Part shown: piece after piece, positions 49,851 to 59,330 of the stretch | Layout of the letters: every line of letters begins with the position of its first letter | Position numbering within the stretch: position 1 is the stretch's first letter | Assembly: GCA_021296255.1 (NCBI GenBank) | Contig: JAGWAU010000015.1 | Span: 1-62,697 of the forward strand | Reading direction: 5' to 3' | DNA from: Alphaproteobacteria bacterium | GTDB lineage: Bacteria > Pseudomonadota > Alphaproteobacteria > UBA2966 | DNA: 62,697 nt | Program-made: the position numbers and the translations under genes | Notes under the pieces: generated by a model | Databases searched by the model: none | Seen by the model: only the letters and a program-made list of their open reading frames with translations | What the model was told of the DNA's origin: nothing

Positions 49851-51047
49851 CTAATTGGACACGTCTTCGACTCCCTCCCGGGTTTCGGCGAGCACCAGAT
49901 CGACCACGTGCCGCAATGCCTCTTCCCCGGTATCCCCTTCCAGGCGGCGCAGGCGGTACAGGTCGAGCTGGCGGTCCGCGCCGGCTCCCTCCCGGATGAT
50001 GGTCAGCGCATGGCGCATTTCGGCCTCACAACCCAGCGCGCGGGCGTCGGGCGCGAGTTCGTCGACGAGTTCGGCGGTGTGGTCGTGGATGTCCACCCTT
50101 CCGCCACCGGACGTCCTGTCGCCGAGGAAGGCGAAGACGCCGTAGCGCTGGGCCATCCAGCGGTCCTCCGCGATGAGCTCGGTGAACAGTCCGGGCAGCG
50201 GCGCGCCCTCCAGGTCCTGGCGCATCAGCCGCCGGACGAGGGACGCGTAGAGCGCCGCGATGCCCACCGCTTCCTCGAGGCGCGTGCAGACGTCGCAGAT
50301 CCGCATCTCCACCGTCGGATACGCGTGGGAAGGGCGGATGTCCCACCACAGTTCGCTGCCGTTCTCGATGAAATTCATTCTCTGGTATTCGGCGACGAGC
50401 CGGTCGTACTCCGCCCGAGACGCCAGCGGGCCGGGCATGCCCGTGCGCGGGAGATTACCTATGATCGTCAACCGGTAGGACTTGAACCCGGTCTCGTGCC
50501 CGGCATTGAACGGCGATGAGGTGGACAGCGCATGGAGCAACGGCAAGTAACGCCGGATCGCCGTCATGACGCGTATGCGGGTGTCCGCATCGCCGAAACC
50601 GGCATGGATGTGCATGCCGCCGACGACGGCGCGGCGCACGGCCTCCTGGTACGTGGCCGCGAATCGCGCGTAACGGTCCCGCGGCGTGGGACTCTGATCC
50701 CTCCAAATCGCGAAGGGATGGGTGGAGGCGGCCATCACGGCGGCGCCGTGCCGTTCGGCCGCCTCGATGACGATCCGCCGGGTCTCTTGCAGCGCCGTGC
50801 GCACTTCTGCCACCGACCCGCACACCCGGGTATTCGTCTCGATCTGGGAGCGCAGGAACTCCCGCACGACCTTGTGCGGCCCGCGGTTCTCGTCGCAGGT
50901 CTTGAAGATACCCGGATCGGGGTCGGCGAGAAGGTCGCGGGAATCGGGATCGACGAGAAAGAACTCCTCCTCGATCCCGAGCGTAATCGAGAGGTCTCCC
51001 TTGCCCGCGGCAGCGGTCACGTTTCCAGGCGCAGGTCCATCACTCAT
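49851..51047 (-). CDS. Carboxylate-amine ligase, YbdK/GCS2 glutamate-cysteine ligase family
   Basis: The 398-residue protein opens with LSITLGIEEEFFLVDPDSRD, the hallmark of the GCS2 family, and has FLRSQIETNTRVCGSVAEVR, HIHAGFGDADTRIRVM, SSPFNAGHETGFKSYR and MRICDVCTRLEEAVG. Family members ligate glutamate to cysteine or an amine using ATP; EgtA and YbdK belong here. It is not a full bifunctional GshF. The gene is convergent with the OxyR-like regulator (12 bases), which suits a thiol-stress role, yet the product identity is unproven. ATG 51047 fits the usual length. It is monocistronic. Confidence 0.88.
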   Translation of the reverse strand: MSDGPAPGNVTAAAGKGDLSITLGIEEEFFLVDPDSRDLLADPDPGIFKTCDENRGPHKVVREFLRSQIETNTRVCGSVAEVRTALQETRRIVIEAAERHGAAVMAASTHPFAIWRDQSPTPRDRYARFAATYQEAVRRAVVGGMHIHAGFGDADTRIRVMTAIRRYLPLLHALSTSSPFNAGHETGFKSYRLTIIGNLPRTGMPGPLASRAEYDRLVAEYQRMNFIENGSELWWDIRPSHAYPTVEMRICDVCTRLEEAVGIAALYASLVRRLMRQDLEGAPLPGLFTELIAEDRWMAQRYGVFAFLGDRTSGGGRVDIHDHTAELVDELAPDARALGCEAEMRHALTIIREGAGADRQLDLYRLRRLEGDTGEEALRHVVDLVLAETREGVEDVSN

Positions 51048-51372
51048 AGCCGCCCAAACCTCACGCCCCGGATGGCGGGGAGTTCGCCCTCGTCACACGG
51101 TTGGCTCTCAGTCGGCAATGGTGATCGGACATTCAAAGTCCCCGTCTAACCCGGAGCCTGAATCATATCGCAGAAGCACCGGGATACGGCAACATCACTC
51201 CCCGATCAATGGGTCCCGAGCCCAGTCTGCGCCGCCGAGGCCGGTGTGTGCGGTTTGACTCGGGACGATGGGTGCGGCCATCGCGACGCCGGAGAATGCA
51301 AACTAGCGCGCCGGCGGCCGTCGTAAAATCGGACACCACGACGATGTTCCGCGATGGAAACGAAGTTCGGGT
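51048..51372. other. Intergenic region, nothing recognised
   Basis: No coding frame with family resemblance, no hairpin of note. It should include the promoter of the GCS2-type ligase gene and the 3' end of the nucleosidase relic. Confidence 0.5.
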
Positions 51373-52298
51373 CTATTCGGGCATCACCTGCAACAGTGCC
51401 TTGATGAGCGCAGTCGCGTTGGCGGCCGCGAGGCCGAGAAAAATCTCCATTCCGTTCCCCCCCTCGCCGCCGCCCGCCAAGTCGGACAGACTCCGGATGG
51501 CGATGAACGGCACGTCATTCGCATAGGCCACATGCGCCACGGCGGCGCTTTCCATGTCCAGCACGCGGGCACCGAAGGTCTCGAACGTATATTCTCGGAA
51601 ACCCGCGTTATCGATAAAGGCGCCTCCCGAGACCCCGGAACCGCCGACGACAACCTTGGGCGCCCGCCGCAGGCACGTACCGTCCGCCGTGCAACGCTCG
51701 AGCATCACATCCGCGGCCGCGACACGGGCGGCCGCCAGCAGCGCGTCATCCACCGGGAACCAGAAACGGGTCTCGGGCGCACCGGCTCCGGCCCGCTGCA
51801 CGGTGACCGACCGCGGAAACATCATGCCGAAGTTCGCGTAGGGATAGTCGAAGAACGCCGGCTTGTCCCACCTGCCTTCAACCTCCCGGGCGAAGAGCAT
51901 TTCGAGATATTGCCCCCACCGGTCCGCGATCACGACATCGCCGATGTTCAACGCGGGGTCCACACCGCCCGCGATGCCGGAGAACACGATCCGCTCGACA
52001 TCGAAGTGGTCCAAGGCAAGCTGCGTCGTCATGGCCGCGTTGACGACGCTGATGCCGCTCAGAAACAGCACGACGTCCCGGCCCTGCAGGAAAAATCGAC
52101 GCCCTCCACCGAATGCACCGACGCCCCGTCGAGTTCCTCCTTGAGAATCGACATTTCCGGTGCGAAGGCGGAGACCACGGCGATGCGTGGGACATCATCC
52201 CGAACGCCGTGCGCGAACGCCAGCGAGGCCGAACCGGCCGACGCCACCGCCGCCGCGACCAGACCAGCGATCAGACTCCGAAATCCGAACGACATCAT
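51373..52298 (-). pseudogene. Exported MTA/SAH nucleosidase-like (PNP superfamily) gene with one-base frameshift
   Basis: An ATG at 52298 starts a signal peptide (MMSFGFRSLIAGLVAAAVAS, cleavage near AFA-H) and the nucleosidase opening PRIAVVSAFAPEMSILKEEL. The frame runs into a stop after SCRAGTSCCF. One extra T in the T-run at about 52091-52095 restores EGVDFFLQGRDVVLFLSGIS and the rest: VFSGIAGGVDPALNIGDVVI, VLDMESAAVAHVAY (catalytic MES region) and FIAIRSLSDLAGG (SLSD catalytic Asp). The remaining frame is pristine, so a sequencing error in the homopolymer or a recent mutation is likely. Exported homologues act on nucleosides in the periplasm. Confidence 0.82.
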
Positions 52299-52501
52299 CC
52301 TCACCACGCCTCGGTATGCGGTCGACATCCCATTCGGCCGCCGCTCCGTCAGCTTGCAGCAGGCGATTGCCGCGCCGCAAGGGATTGTCTCAGGTCGGCC
52401 CTCCCCGGCGAGCCCTTCGGGGCCGCCGACCGGGTCATTCGCCCGCCTCGGGCCCTACGCGAATCGGCGTGCACAGCGTCGTCGAGGATAGCGGACACGC
52501 T

Positions 52502-53467
52502 TTAGAATCCTCGGTCTCCGGGGTGGGCCAAGGCGCGGCGGACGATCGCTTGCATGAGGTGGACGACGACCGCGTTGTCATCCACGGGCACGCCGTCGAC
52601 GGCGGCGATCCGCTTCCCGCTGCCGCCGTCCGCCAGTCCGAGCTCGACGCCGTAGGCGGTGATGGCGTGCTCTTCCTCCGGAGTGTGGCAAAGCCCCAAT
52701 TCGCCCCGCTTGAGGGCGAGTGCCGCGACCATGCCATAGCACCCGATGTTGGACGACGTTCCGACGACCAGAACCTCAGCCGGTATCACCGTAAAGATGC
52801 CGCCGCCGCACTCGGTCTTTTCCTTCAGATTGAATTCCGGCATGCGCGCACAAAGCGTGTCGTAGACCTTGCCGAAGCCGACTTCATTGCCGCCGTCCCC
52901 AACGCCGAGGGTCGGCTTGCCGGAAGCGGTCATCGTTCTGAACAGGTGATCCACATTTGACCGGAAGGCGTGTCGCGGCAGGCCGGTGACACCGTAGAGA
53001 TTGCCATACGGATTGCCGCCATGGCGCTCCACGGCCATCGCGATATCCAAGTCCGCAGCGATGGCGTCCTGCTGGACGGTATCGTGAAGGCCTAGGTGTA
53101 CGGTCGGCACGTCAATGCCGTAGCGCGCGACCAGGGCTTCGATCGGAGACGCGGCCGGCGGATCGGTATAGATGCTGACCCGATGCCCCATGCGGACGAG
53201 GGTTCGGGCCAGCACGACCGAGCCTAGCGGGCCGTCATTCTCGCCGGCAGGCATGTGATCGGGCACCGCGGCGCCGGTCACGATCCCGATACGGACCGGC
53301 GACCGATCAAGCAACTCGGCGGCGGCAAGGGTGAGCGGCCGGCCTTCGGCTTCTCGCGCTGCCTCATAGAGGCCCGTCTTGACGCCGTAGGACAGGGTCG
53401 CACCCTGGATCTCCAAGCACAAGAGCCGGTCCAGATTGGCGTAGGCCACTTCGGCAGTTGAATTCAC
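52502..53467 (-). CDS. DUF4392 / D-glutamate cyclase-like protein
   Basis: The 321-residue protein matches the glutamate cyclase domain family (DUF4392, vertebrate DGLUCY): RIGIVTGAAVPDHMPAGENDGPLG, AMAVERHGGNPYGNLYGVTG, DHLFRTMTASGKPTLGVGDG followed by GNEVGFG, and TSSNIGCYGMVAALAL. The family enzyme interconverts D-glutamate and 5-oxo-D-proline. GTG 53467 was chosen (GAAAGG upstream); an ATG at 53524 would add 19 unmatched residues. On the same strand further right are a hydantoinase B/oxoprolinase gene and an amidase, though a Rieske gene on the other strand intervenes. A role in 5-oxoproline or D-glutamate turnover is plausible. Confidence 0.82.
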   Translation of the reverse strand: MNSTAEVAYANLDRLLCLEIQGATLSYGVKTGLYEAAREAEGRPLTLAAAELLDRSPVRIGIVTGAAVPDHMPAGENDGPLGSVVLARTLVRMGHRVSIYTDPPAASPIEALVARYGIDVPTVHLGLHDTVQQDAIAADLDIAMAVERHGGNPYGNLYGVTGLPRHAFRSNVDHLFRTMTASGKPTLGVGDGGNEVGFGKVYDTLCARMPEFNLKEKTECGGGIFTVIPAEVLVVGTSSNIGCYGMVAALALKRGELGLCHTPEEEHAITAYGVELGLADGGSGKRIAAVDGVPVDDNAVVVHLMQAIVRRALAHPGDRGF

Positions 53468-53541
53468 AATCGGGCCTTTCTTCCCTTGCTGCCAGACCCA
53501 GCATGAAGGCGCCGGCATCCACAAAAAAGACCTTGTCCTAG

Positions 53542-53640
53542 TTCAGGACATATGAGACGTGGAGGTTTCCTGGGCTGTGAGTTGAGCAAAGTATTCGGCC
53601 GGGGTTTGCCCGCCAAGTGCTTGGTGTGGCTTGACTGTAT
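53542..53640 (-). pseudogene. Integrase-core transposase C-terminal remnant (IS481/IS3-like)
   Basis: The minus strand encodes EFNTVKPHQALGGQTPAEYF followed by AQLTAQETSTSHMS and a stop. It is the end of an rve-type DDE transposase (xYNxxRPHQALGxxTPAEYL), commonly IS481 or IS3. The catalytic Asp and Asp residues are lost. It lies between the D-glutamate-cyclase-like gene and the Rieske gene. Confidence 0.7.
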
Positions 53641-53796
53641 TGAACTCGTCGTCAAGAGGAACCGCCCGAACCGTGGACGCCGTTTTCAGCGCAGCTTATT
53701 GTTTTCTTCCACGGACTTCACGGTCTGATTCTCGAGGGTTCTGCGGCGTATGCGGAACCCGGACCGACTGCCAATATAAATGCATGCAGATACAAC

Positions 53797-54972
53797 ATGC
53801 CGTTTGAAGACACGTCCTGTCCGATCCCGATGAAGGAGTTCGCAACCAGCACGACCGAGCACCGCAAGACGATATCACTCCCGCCCGAGTGCTTTTGGGA
53901 TCCGGTTTTCTATCGCTTCGAACTCGACGCCGTATGGGGGCGCGACTGGTTTTGCGCGGGTCGTGCGACCGACATACCGAACCCCGGGGATTACTACACC
54001 ATCACGGCTGGACAGGAGCCCCTGCTGATCGTGCGGCAAAGGGACGGCTCGGTCCGCGTGCTCGCGAACGTGTGCCAGCACCGGGGGCAGCTTCTGCTGA
54101 CGGGGAACGGCAATGTCCCGCAAATTCGCTGCCCCATGCATTCATGGACCTACGATCTTTCCGGCGGCCTGACCTTCGCACCAGGCTTCGAGGAAGACCC
54201 GACGTTCGGCGCCCCGGACATCTGCCTGCCCGAAATCCGTTCCGAGGTGTGGGAGGGTTTCCTGTTCGTCACGTTCGACAAAGCGGTTGCCGGCATCGGC
54301 AAACGTCTCGCGAAGTTGAAGAGGCAACTGGCGAATTACCGCCTGTCCGGACTGCGATCTCCCGCCCCGCTGGAGTTCGTCCGCCACGACTGGAATTGGA
54401 AGATCTATGCGGACGAGTGCTACCACTGCACCTATCTGCATGCTCGGTCTTTCGGGAGCATGTTTCCCGTACCGCCGTCCGCGATCGATGAGGAGTGCGA
54501 ATACAACGACGCCGACAACGGGATCATGGCCTACACGTTGATCGGGCGGCACCTGGACGCGAGCCCGACCCGCACGGGGAAGTCCCTTCACCCGATTCTT
54601 CCGGACTTGACGGAAACGCAACGCTCGCGAATCGCCTACATCACGGTCGCGCCCAATCTTCTCATCGTCGCGATGCCGGACAAGGTGAAGTACTGGGTCT
54701 GGCTGCCGGCGGGACCAACCGCGTCCTATCTGGGCGTAACCAACACGTTTCCGGAGGCCGTGCTGGGCGATCCCAAGTTCGAAGAGCACGCGCGGATGGA
54801 AGCGGAAGATCTGCGCACGACGGCCGAAGAGGACCTGGAGGGCTGGAAGCGTTATCAGCTGGGAATTGGTTCGCGATTCGCGCCGCGCGGTCGGCTGTCG
54901 GGATTCGAAAAAACGCTCGGACGGCTGCAGGACTGGCTGGTGGCTCACTACCGGGCAGCAGAGTCAGGATAG
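53797..54972 (+). CDS. Rieske [2Fe-2S] ring-hydroxylating oxygenase alpha subunit (second copy)
   Basis: The 391-residue oxygenase component has a Rieske site NVCQHRGQ...RCPMHSWTYDLSG and a mononuclear iron site ADECYHCTYLHARSFG with the two histidines. The C-terminal catalytic barrel is complete, ending GFEKTLGRLQDWLVAHY. A possible inner start is ATG 53830 (MKEFATSTTEHRKT). It is not closely similar to the Rieske protein at 41.3 kb, so the two probably have different substrates. No reductase is adjacent. Neighbours on the opposite strand are amide-ring hydrolases, which could process its product. Confidence 0.9.
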   Translation: MPFEDTSCPIPMKEFATSTTEHRKTISLPPECFWDPVFYRFELDAVWGRDWFCAGRATDIPNPGDYYTITAGQEPLLIVRQRDGSVRVLANVCQHRGQLLLTGNGNVPQIRCPMHSWTYDLSGGLTFAPGFEEDPTFGAPDICLPEIRSEVWEGFLFVTFDKAVAGIGKRLAKLKRQLANYRLSGLRSPAPLEFVRHDWNWKIYADECYHCTYLHARSFGSMFPVPPSAIDEECEYNDADNGIMAYTLIGRHLDASPTRTGKSLHPILPDLTETQRSRIAYITVAPNLLIVAMPDKVKYWVWLPAGPTASYLGVTNTFPEAVLGDPKFEEHARMEAEDLRTTAEEDLEGWKRYQLGIGSRFAPRGRLSGFEKTLGRLQDWLVAHYRAAESG

Positions 54973-55675
54973 GTCTTGGCGCCCCAAGAGATGCCCGGGT
55001 CGGCGATCACCGTGCCTCCGGTCAGTTCCAGATCGCGGTTCGGATGAGATCGTCCGGCACGTCCAGAAGACGGACCGATATCCGGGAGCGATCATCGGCA
55101 TTGAGCGATCCCAGTGAAGCATTTCCCGAGATCTAGTGGGGCAGTTGCACCCTACTGCGCGGCGACCGCACGGTCGACGAACGAGCCTGACTTCGCCGTT
55201 CGTCATCGGCTGGGTGCCGGGTTACGGAATCCCTGAGATTCTCGTCAGATTCCCACGGTTCGGCAGCGACTGCGTTCCGGCTCGGCAGGAACCCCCGGAA
55301 ATCGTCAATGACTGCAACGTCATGAAGTCGACTTCTTCGTGCAGCGCGGATATCGAGGGCGGTTCCCGGCTATGTCCTGCCGAACCAATGACTCTGAAAT
55401 TGCGTCCGCTCAGGGAGGTGCAGCGGACACTTCGTTCAAGTCCGTCGGCTGTGGCGCCGCGCCGTGCGAGGCGTTGACGGAGGCCGGGTACGACGAGAAC
55501 GAGATCAAGGCCCTGATCGGCCGCGGCACCGTGTCGGTGGAGCGGGCACCGGCCCCGATCGAGACCAACCGCGACGACATGCGGGCCGTCATCGCCATTC
55601 CGTCGGCGGGGCGTCGGCATGAGTGGTTCCGATACGGGACTCGACACGGGTTCGGCGGCCACACGCCAGAAGAGG
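54973..55675. other. Decayed intergenic region with a CoA-transferase-like trace
   Basis: No intact gene. The plus strand from about 55410 to 55560 holds a CaiB-like tail, listed separately. On the minus strand, 55018-55130 reads SRISVRLLDVPDDLIRTAIWN then stop, natural-looking but unassigned. The rest is family-less. Confidence 0.4.
55410..55560 (+). pseudogene. CaiB/BaiF-type CoA-transferase C-terminal remnant
   Basis: The frame reads EALTEAGYDENEIKALIGRG followed by TVS. This resembles the last helices of family III CoA transferases (VLxExGYDxAEIxALxxxGVV). The catalytic N-terminal domain is absent, and the frame continues past the usual end into unmatched residues. Confidence 0.4.
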
Positions 55676-57448
55676 TCAGGCCTGGACGCGCCCTCGTGAC
55701 GCTCTCAACCGCTCCGTCGCCTCGGCGTCGACCGTGCGGCCCCGGGCGTCGAGCACGACGCCATAGAGCGCTTCGGCAGCCTCGCGGCTTAGAACACCGT
55801 CTCGCGTGTCGCGCAGCACGCGTTCCGGGTCGCGGTTCAGAGGATCGCCCCAGCCGCCGCCGGCCGGCGACCAGGCTCGCAGCCGCAAGGGATCGTACGT
55901 CTCTACTCCGTACTGCGGAGCTTCGAGTTCAGTCCCATCCTCGAACGTCAACGTCATCCGTCCGGCTTCCCCCGTGCCGCCGCCGCCGATGCCAAATCCC
56001 GACGGGTGGATGAGCCCTTCGCCGCGGAACGAATATTCCGCCTGCTCCTGCACGGCCACTTCGTAGTCGATCCCCGTGCCGCCCCGGAATTCGCCGGCAC
56101 CGGCAGAATCGCAACGGTATTCCTGACGGATGAAACGGGTCGGATAGCGTTGCTCGCAGACTTCGACATTGTGCATCACGATGCCACCCAGTGAGCCGAT
56201 GTGGCCGAACTGGTTAAACCCGTCCCGTCCCTTCATGCCTCCGGAGCCCGACATCGTATTCCAGTGATACATGACCCAGGGGTTGGAAGTTCCCATACCC
56301 CCGGACGTGAGGCCATGGATACTCTTGCCCCACCCGGCGCAGGCGCGCGCCGGATCCGCCTTCCCAACCGCCTTCCAGACGACGTGGCCGATCTCGTGTG
56401 CGGCCGCTGCCGTGCAAAACGTCATGGGGGCCGGCGGACGCGGGTTGACGACCGTTCCTTCGGGCAAAATGACGTCGATGGCCCGAAACGCGCCGCCGTT
56501 GCGCGGCATGTCAGCGTCGAAGTACGCCGTGATAGCCAGATACACGGCCGAATGCGTGTTCACGTAGGAACTGTTCTTGAATCCGCGCATCTGGGGGTCC
56601 GTACCGTTGAAGTCGACCGTCACATGGTCTCCGTCGATCGTCACGGCCGCGCGGATGCCGATGTCGACCTCCTCAAAGCAGTCGGTGTGGGTGTACTCCT
56701 CGGCCTCGTAGCGGCCGTCCGGCAGAGTGGCGAGCGCCGCCCGGAGGCGGCGTTCGCCATGGTCGAGTATGGCGTCGATCAGGCTGAGCGTCGTCTCGAC
56801 GCCCAATTCGCGCGTGATTCCCGCGATGCGTTCCGCCCCGATCCGTGTCGATCCGACCATGGCGCGCAGGTCGCCATCCATGAGGTCCGGCGTGCGCGAA
56901 TTGAGCAGCAGCAATTGCCAGAGGTCCCGACGCATCGTTCCCCGCTCGACTAGGCGCATGACCGGCAGTCGGATGCCCTCTTGCCAGATCTCCGTGGCAC
57001 GCGAGTTGTACGTACCGGCAGCGCCCCCGCCGATATCCGACTGGTGCGCCCGGTTGCAAGTGAAGCCGATAAGCTCGCCGTCGACGATGATGGGACGCGA
57101 GATCACCCAATCGGGCGGATGGTTGCCGCCGGCGGCGTACGGATCGCTGGAGACGAACACGTCGCCTTCCGAGATGCGGTCGCCGAATACCCGGAGAACA
57201 GCGGCAACCGTGAATCCGCCGCCCCCGGTGTGGATGGGGATGCCATCCGACTGGCTCAACAGCGTTCCCTCGCGATCCGTAATGAAACACGAGAAGTCAT
57301 GGGAATCGGTGAGGATCGGGCTGCACGCGGTGCGCGTCATGATCCAACCCATATGCCGGCAGGTGTCGTCGAACAGGCCCTGGGTCAGCGCCAAGGTCAC
57401 GGGGTCGACGCCCGCGTCCGCCGCGGGTTCCGCAGCGAGCGCGTTCAT
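55676..57448 (-). CDS. Hydantoinase B / 5-oxoprolinase (B-type subunit)
   Basis: The 590-residue protein is a full HyuB/OplaH B-domain: GWIMTRTACSPILTDSHDFS, FVSSDPYAAGGNHPPDWVIS, FTCNRAHQSDIGGGAAGTYN, DFNGTDPQMRGFKNSS, HNVEVCEQRYPTRFIRQEYR and SPAGGGWGDPLNRDPERVLR. HyuB works with an ATP-binding HyuA subunit to open hydantoins, 5-oxoproline or acetone-type substrates. No hyuA is present in this window; the genes on each side are unrelated to HyuA, so HyuA is elsewhere or lost. It precedes nothing on its own strand to the left within 700 bases, and the amidase gene is 168 bases upstream on the same strand. Confidence 0.93.
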   Translation of the reverse strand: MNALAAEPAADAGVDPVTLALTQGLFDDTCRHMGWIMTRTACSPILTDSHDFSCFITDREGTLLSQSDGIPIHTGGGGFTVAAVLRVFGDRISEGDVFVSSDPYAAGGNHPPDWVISRPIIVDGELIGFTCNRAHQSDIGGGAAGTYNSRATEIWQEGIRLPVMRLVERGTMRRDLWQLLLLNSRTPDLMDGDLRAMVGSTRIGAERIAGITRELGVETTLSLIDAILDHGERRLRAALATLPDGRYEAEEYTHTDCFEEVDIGIRAAVTIDGDHVTVDFNGTDPQMRGFKNSSYVNTHSAVYLAITAYFDADMPRNGGAFRAIDVILPEGTVVNPRPPAPMTFCTAAAAHEIGHVVWKAVGKADPARACAGWGKSIHGLTSGGMGTSNPWVMYHWNTMSGSGGMKGRDGFNQFGHIGSLGGIVMHNVEVCEQRYPTRFIRQEYRCDSAGAGEFRGGTGIDYEVAVQEQAEYSFRGEGLIHPSGFGIGGGGTGEAGRMTLTFEDGTELEAPQYGVETYDPLRLRAWSPAGGGWGDPLNRDPERVLRDTRDGVLSREAAEALYGVVLDARGRTVDAEATERLRASRGRVQA

Positions 57449-57616
57449 CCGACTGCCCGAGATACCACGTGTACTTCCATGGCGAGACTCCGGATTGTCC
57501 GTCTGGAGCGGACCATTATACCTCGCCCAACCATCGCGTTGGGCGGGTGTCAGTCGGCACGTACCAAGGACAGCCTGGTCGCTCGGGTCCGGATGGTCGG
57601 CACGCTCGATAGTGCC

Positions 57617-59041
57617 TCATATTGGAGGGCCGAATGTCTGCCAGCCTGACTCGCACTCATACGCGCGGCCTACGCGAAAAAGCGTCGCTTCGTCGTCGGG
57701 CCGGCCGATCAGTTGGAACCCAACCGGCACCCTGTTGTGATCCAATCCAGCCGGCAGACTCAATGCGGGCAGATGGAAGGCGTTGACGGGGCGGGTGGTG
57801 TGGCTAACCCGTGCGGAGAGCTCCAGATAGTCGTCGCGGGTATCCGGGTCCGATTCGGCAATTGTGGGAACTGGCGTCGGTACGACGGGCGCATGAAGCA
57901 TGTCGGCTTGGTCGAACACGGTGGCCGAAAATTCCGCCAGCAATCTCTCGCGCTGTTCGAGTGCTTCCGCGTAGCGCTCGGCCGGGATGTCGAGGCCGGG
58001 TGCGAGCCTCTGGCGCGTCCACGCCGTATAGTCGTCAGGCCGGTCATTGATCCACTTCTGATGGTATTGGGCCGCTTCGAACTGAAAGACGATTCGGTGC
58101 GTTTCCAGAGCCTCGTCGAGAGACTCCGGTAACCGTATGTGCACGATGTCGGCGCCCGCCGTGCGCAACGAGGCGAGACTTGTGTCGAGATGTCGCCGCA
58201 CCTCATCATCGACTTGGTCGTAAAAATAGTCTTCCGAGACCGCGATTCTGACACCCTTCGCGCCATCCTCGATGTCGGAGACGTAGTCCGGAACGGGAGA
58301 GGTATTGGATGCCGGATCATTTGAATCGTGTCCGGCGATGACACCAAGCATGAGCGCGCTGTCCTTCACGGTCCGCGTCATGGCGCCGACGTGATCCCAC
58401 GACGTCGAAAGCGGCATAGCGCCGTAGCGGCTCACCCGGCCATAGGTAGGCATGATACCGACCACGCCACAACATGACGCCGGCACTCGGATCGATCCGC
58501 CGGTGTCTGACGCCAGGGCCCCGTATATGAGCCGCGCCGCCACGGCAGAAGCGGGGCCGCTCGACGATCCGCCCGTTCCGTGATCCGTGTTCCACGGATT
58601 GCGAGGTGTTCCCGTGATCGGGTTATGACCGTACACGGGCGCGCCGGTCGCAAACTCCGTCATGTTTAGGCGCGCAATGTCGAGCGCGCCCGCCAAGTCA
58701 AGGCGCTTGAGAACGTGTGCCGTGTGGTCGGGTCGATAGTCCGCGAGAATGCGCGATCCGCAGGCGCTGACCTGTCCCTGGCGATAAAACATGTCCTTAT
58801 GCGCCAGTGGCACGCCGTGGAGGGGTCCACGCAGGCGACCGGCGGCGAGCTCTTCGTCGGCCCTTTCCGCCGCGGCCAGCGCAGCACCGGGCTCGCACCG
58901 GACGACAGAGCGGTGCTGCCGGCCCAACGTAGCGATCCGATCCAGACATACGCGCGTTACTTCACGTGACGTGAGCCGGCCATCAGCGATGCAGGCGGCC
59001 ACCGTATTCAAACTCAGGTCAGCGATTTCGTCGTCGTTCAT
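57617..59041 (-). CDS. Amidase-signature-family hydrolase
   Basis: The 474-residue protein has the Ser-cisSer-Lys triad of the amidase signature family: Lys82 in PLAHKDMF, the serine run TGGSSSG at 159-161, and Ser183 in SDTGGSIRVPASCCGVVG as nucleophile. Remaining blocks (LNMTEFATGAPVYGHN, RNPWNTDHG) fit GatA/AtzE-type enzymes. It is not GatA: no gatB or gatC is near, and it lacks the GatA C-terminal motif pattern. It would hydrolyse an amide. It lies on the same strand upstream of the hydantoinase B gene, so products of the latter could feed it or vice versa. Confidence 0.92.
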   Translation of the reverse strand: MNDDEIADLSLNTVAACIADGRLTSREVTRVCLDRIATLGRQHRSVVRCEPGAALAAAERADEELAAGRLRGPLHGVPLAHKDMFYRQGQVSACGSRILADYRPDHTAHVLKRLDLAGALDIARLNMTEFATGAPVYGHNPITGTPRNPWNTDHGTGGSSSGPASAVAARLIYGALASDTGGSIRVPASCCGVVGIMPTYGRVSRYGAMPLSTSWDHVGAMTRTVKDSALMLGVIAGHDSNDPASNTSPVPDYVSDIEDGAKGVRIAVSEDYFYDQVDDEVRRHLDTSLASLRTAGADIVHIRLPESLDEALETHRIVFQFEAAQYHQKWINDRPDDYTAWTRQRLAPGLDIPAERYAEALEQRERLLAEFSATVFDQADMLHAPVVPTPVPTIAESDPDTRDDYLELSARVSHTTRPVNAFHLPALSLPAGLDHNRVPVGFQLIGRPDDEATLFRVGRAYECESGWQTFGPPI

Positions 59042-59330
59042 GGCCGCTTACCGAGAGGTTCGCCAAGATTTGGCGGCGTCTTGGCCGAAGCATGTGAATG
59101 CCCGGCTAATTTCGAGGCCTTGCCCAAGTATGTGCATGAACATACCGCACGCATAAAGACGGCGTGAGCGCCACCTGCAATCGATGACGCATCTGTGGCC
59201 GCCCCGACGCCTCTCGTGGAGAATTTTGGCAGCGCCGACTACACTCCGCTCAGCTGCCCTCGAGCCCCGTGATCGAAACCGAAAACTCTCAGACGAAACG
59301 GCCCCAAACATGGGAGAAGGTCAACTTCAC

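Noticed and set aside
57617..59041. Amidase gene as gatA
   Set aside because: No gatB or gatC next to it, and sequence blocks differ from GatA outside the shared signature.
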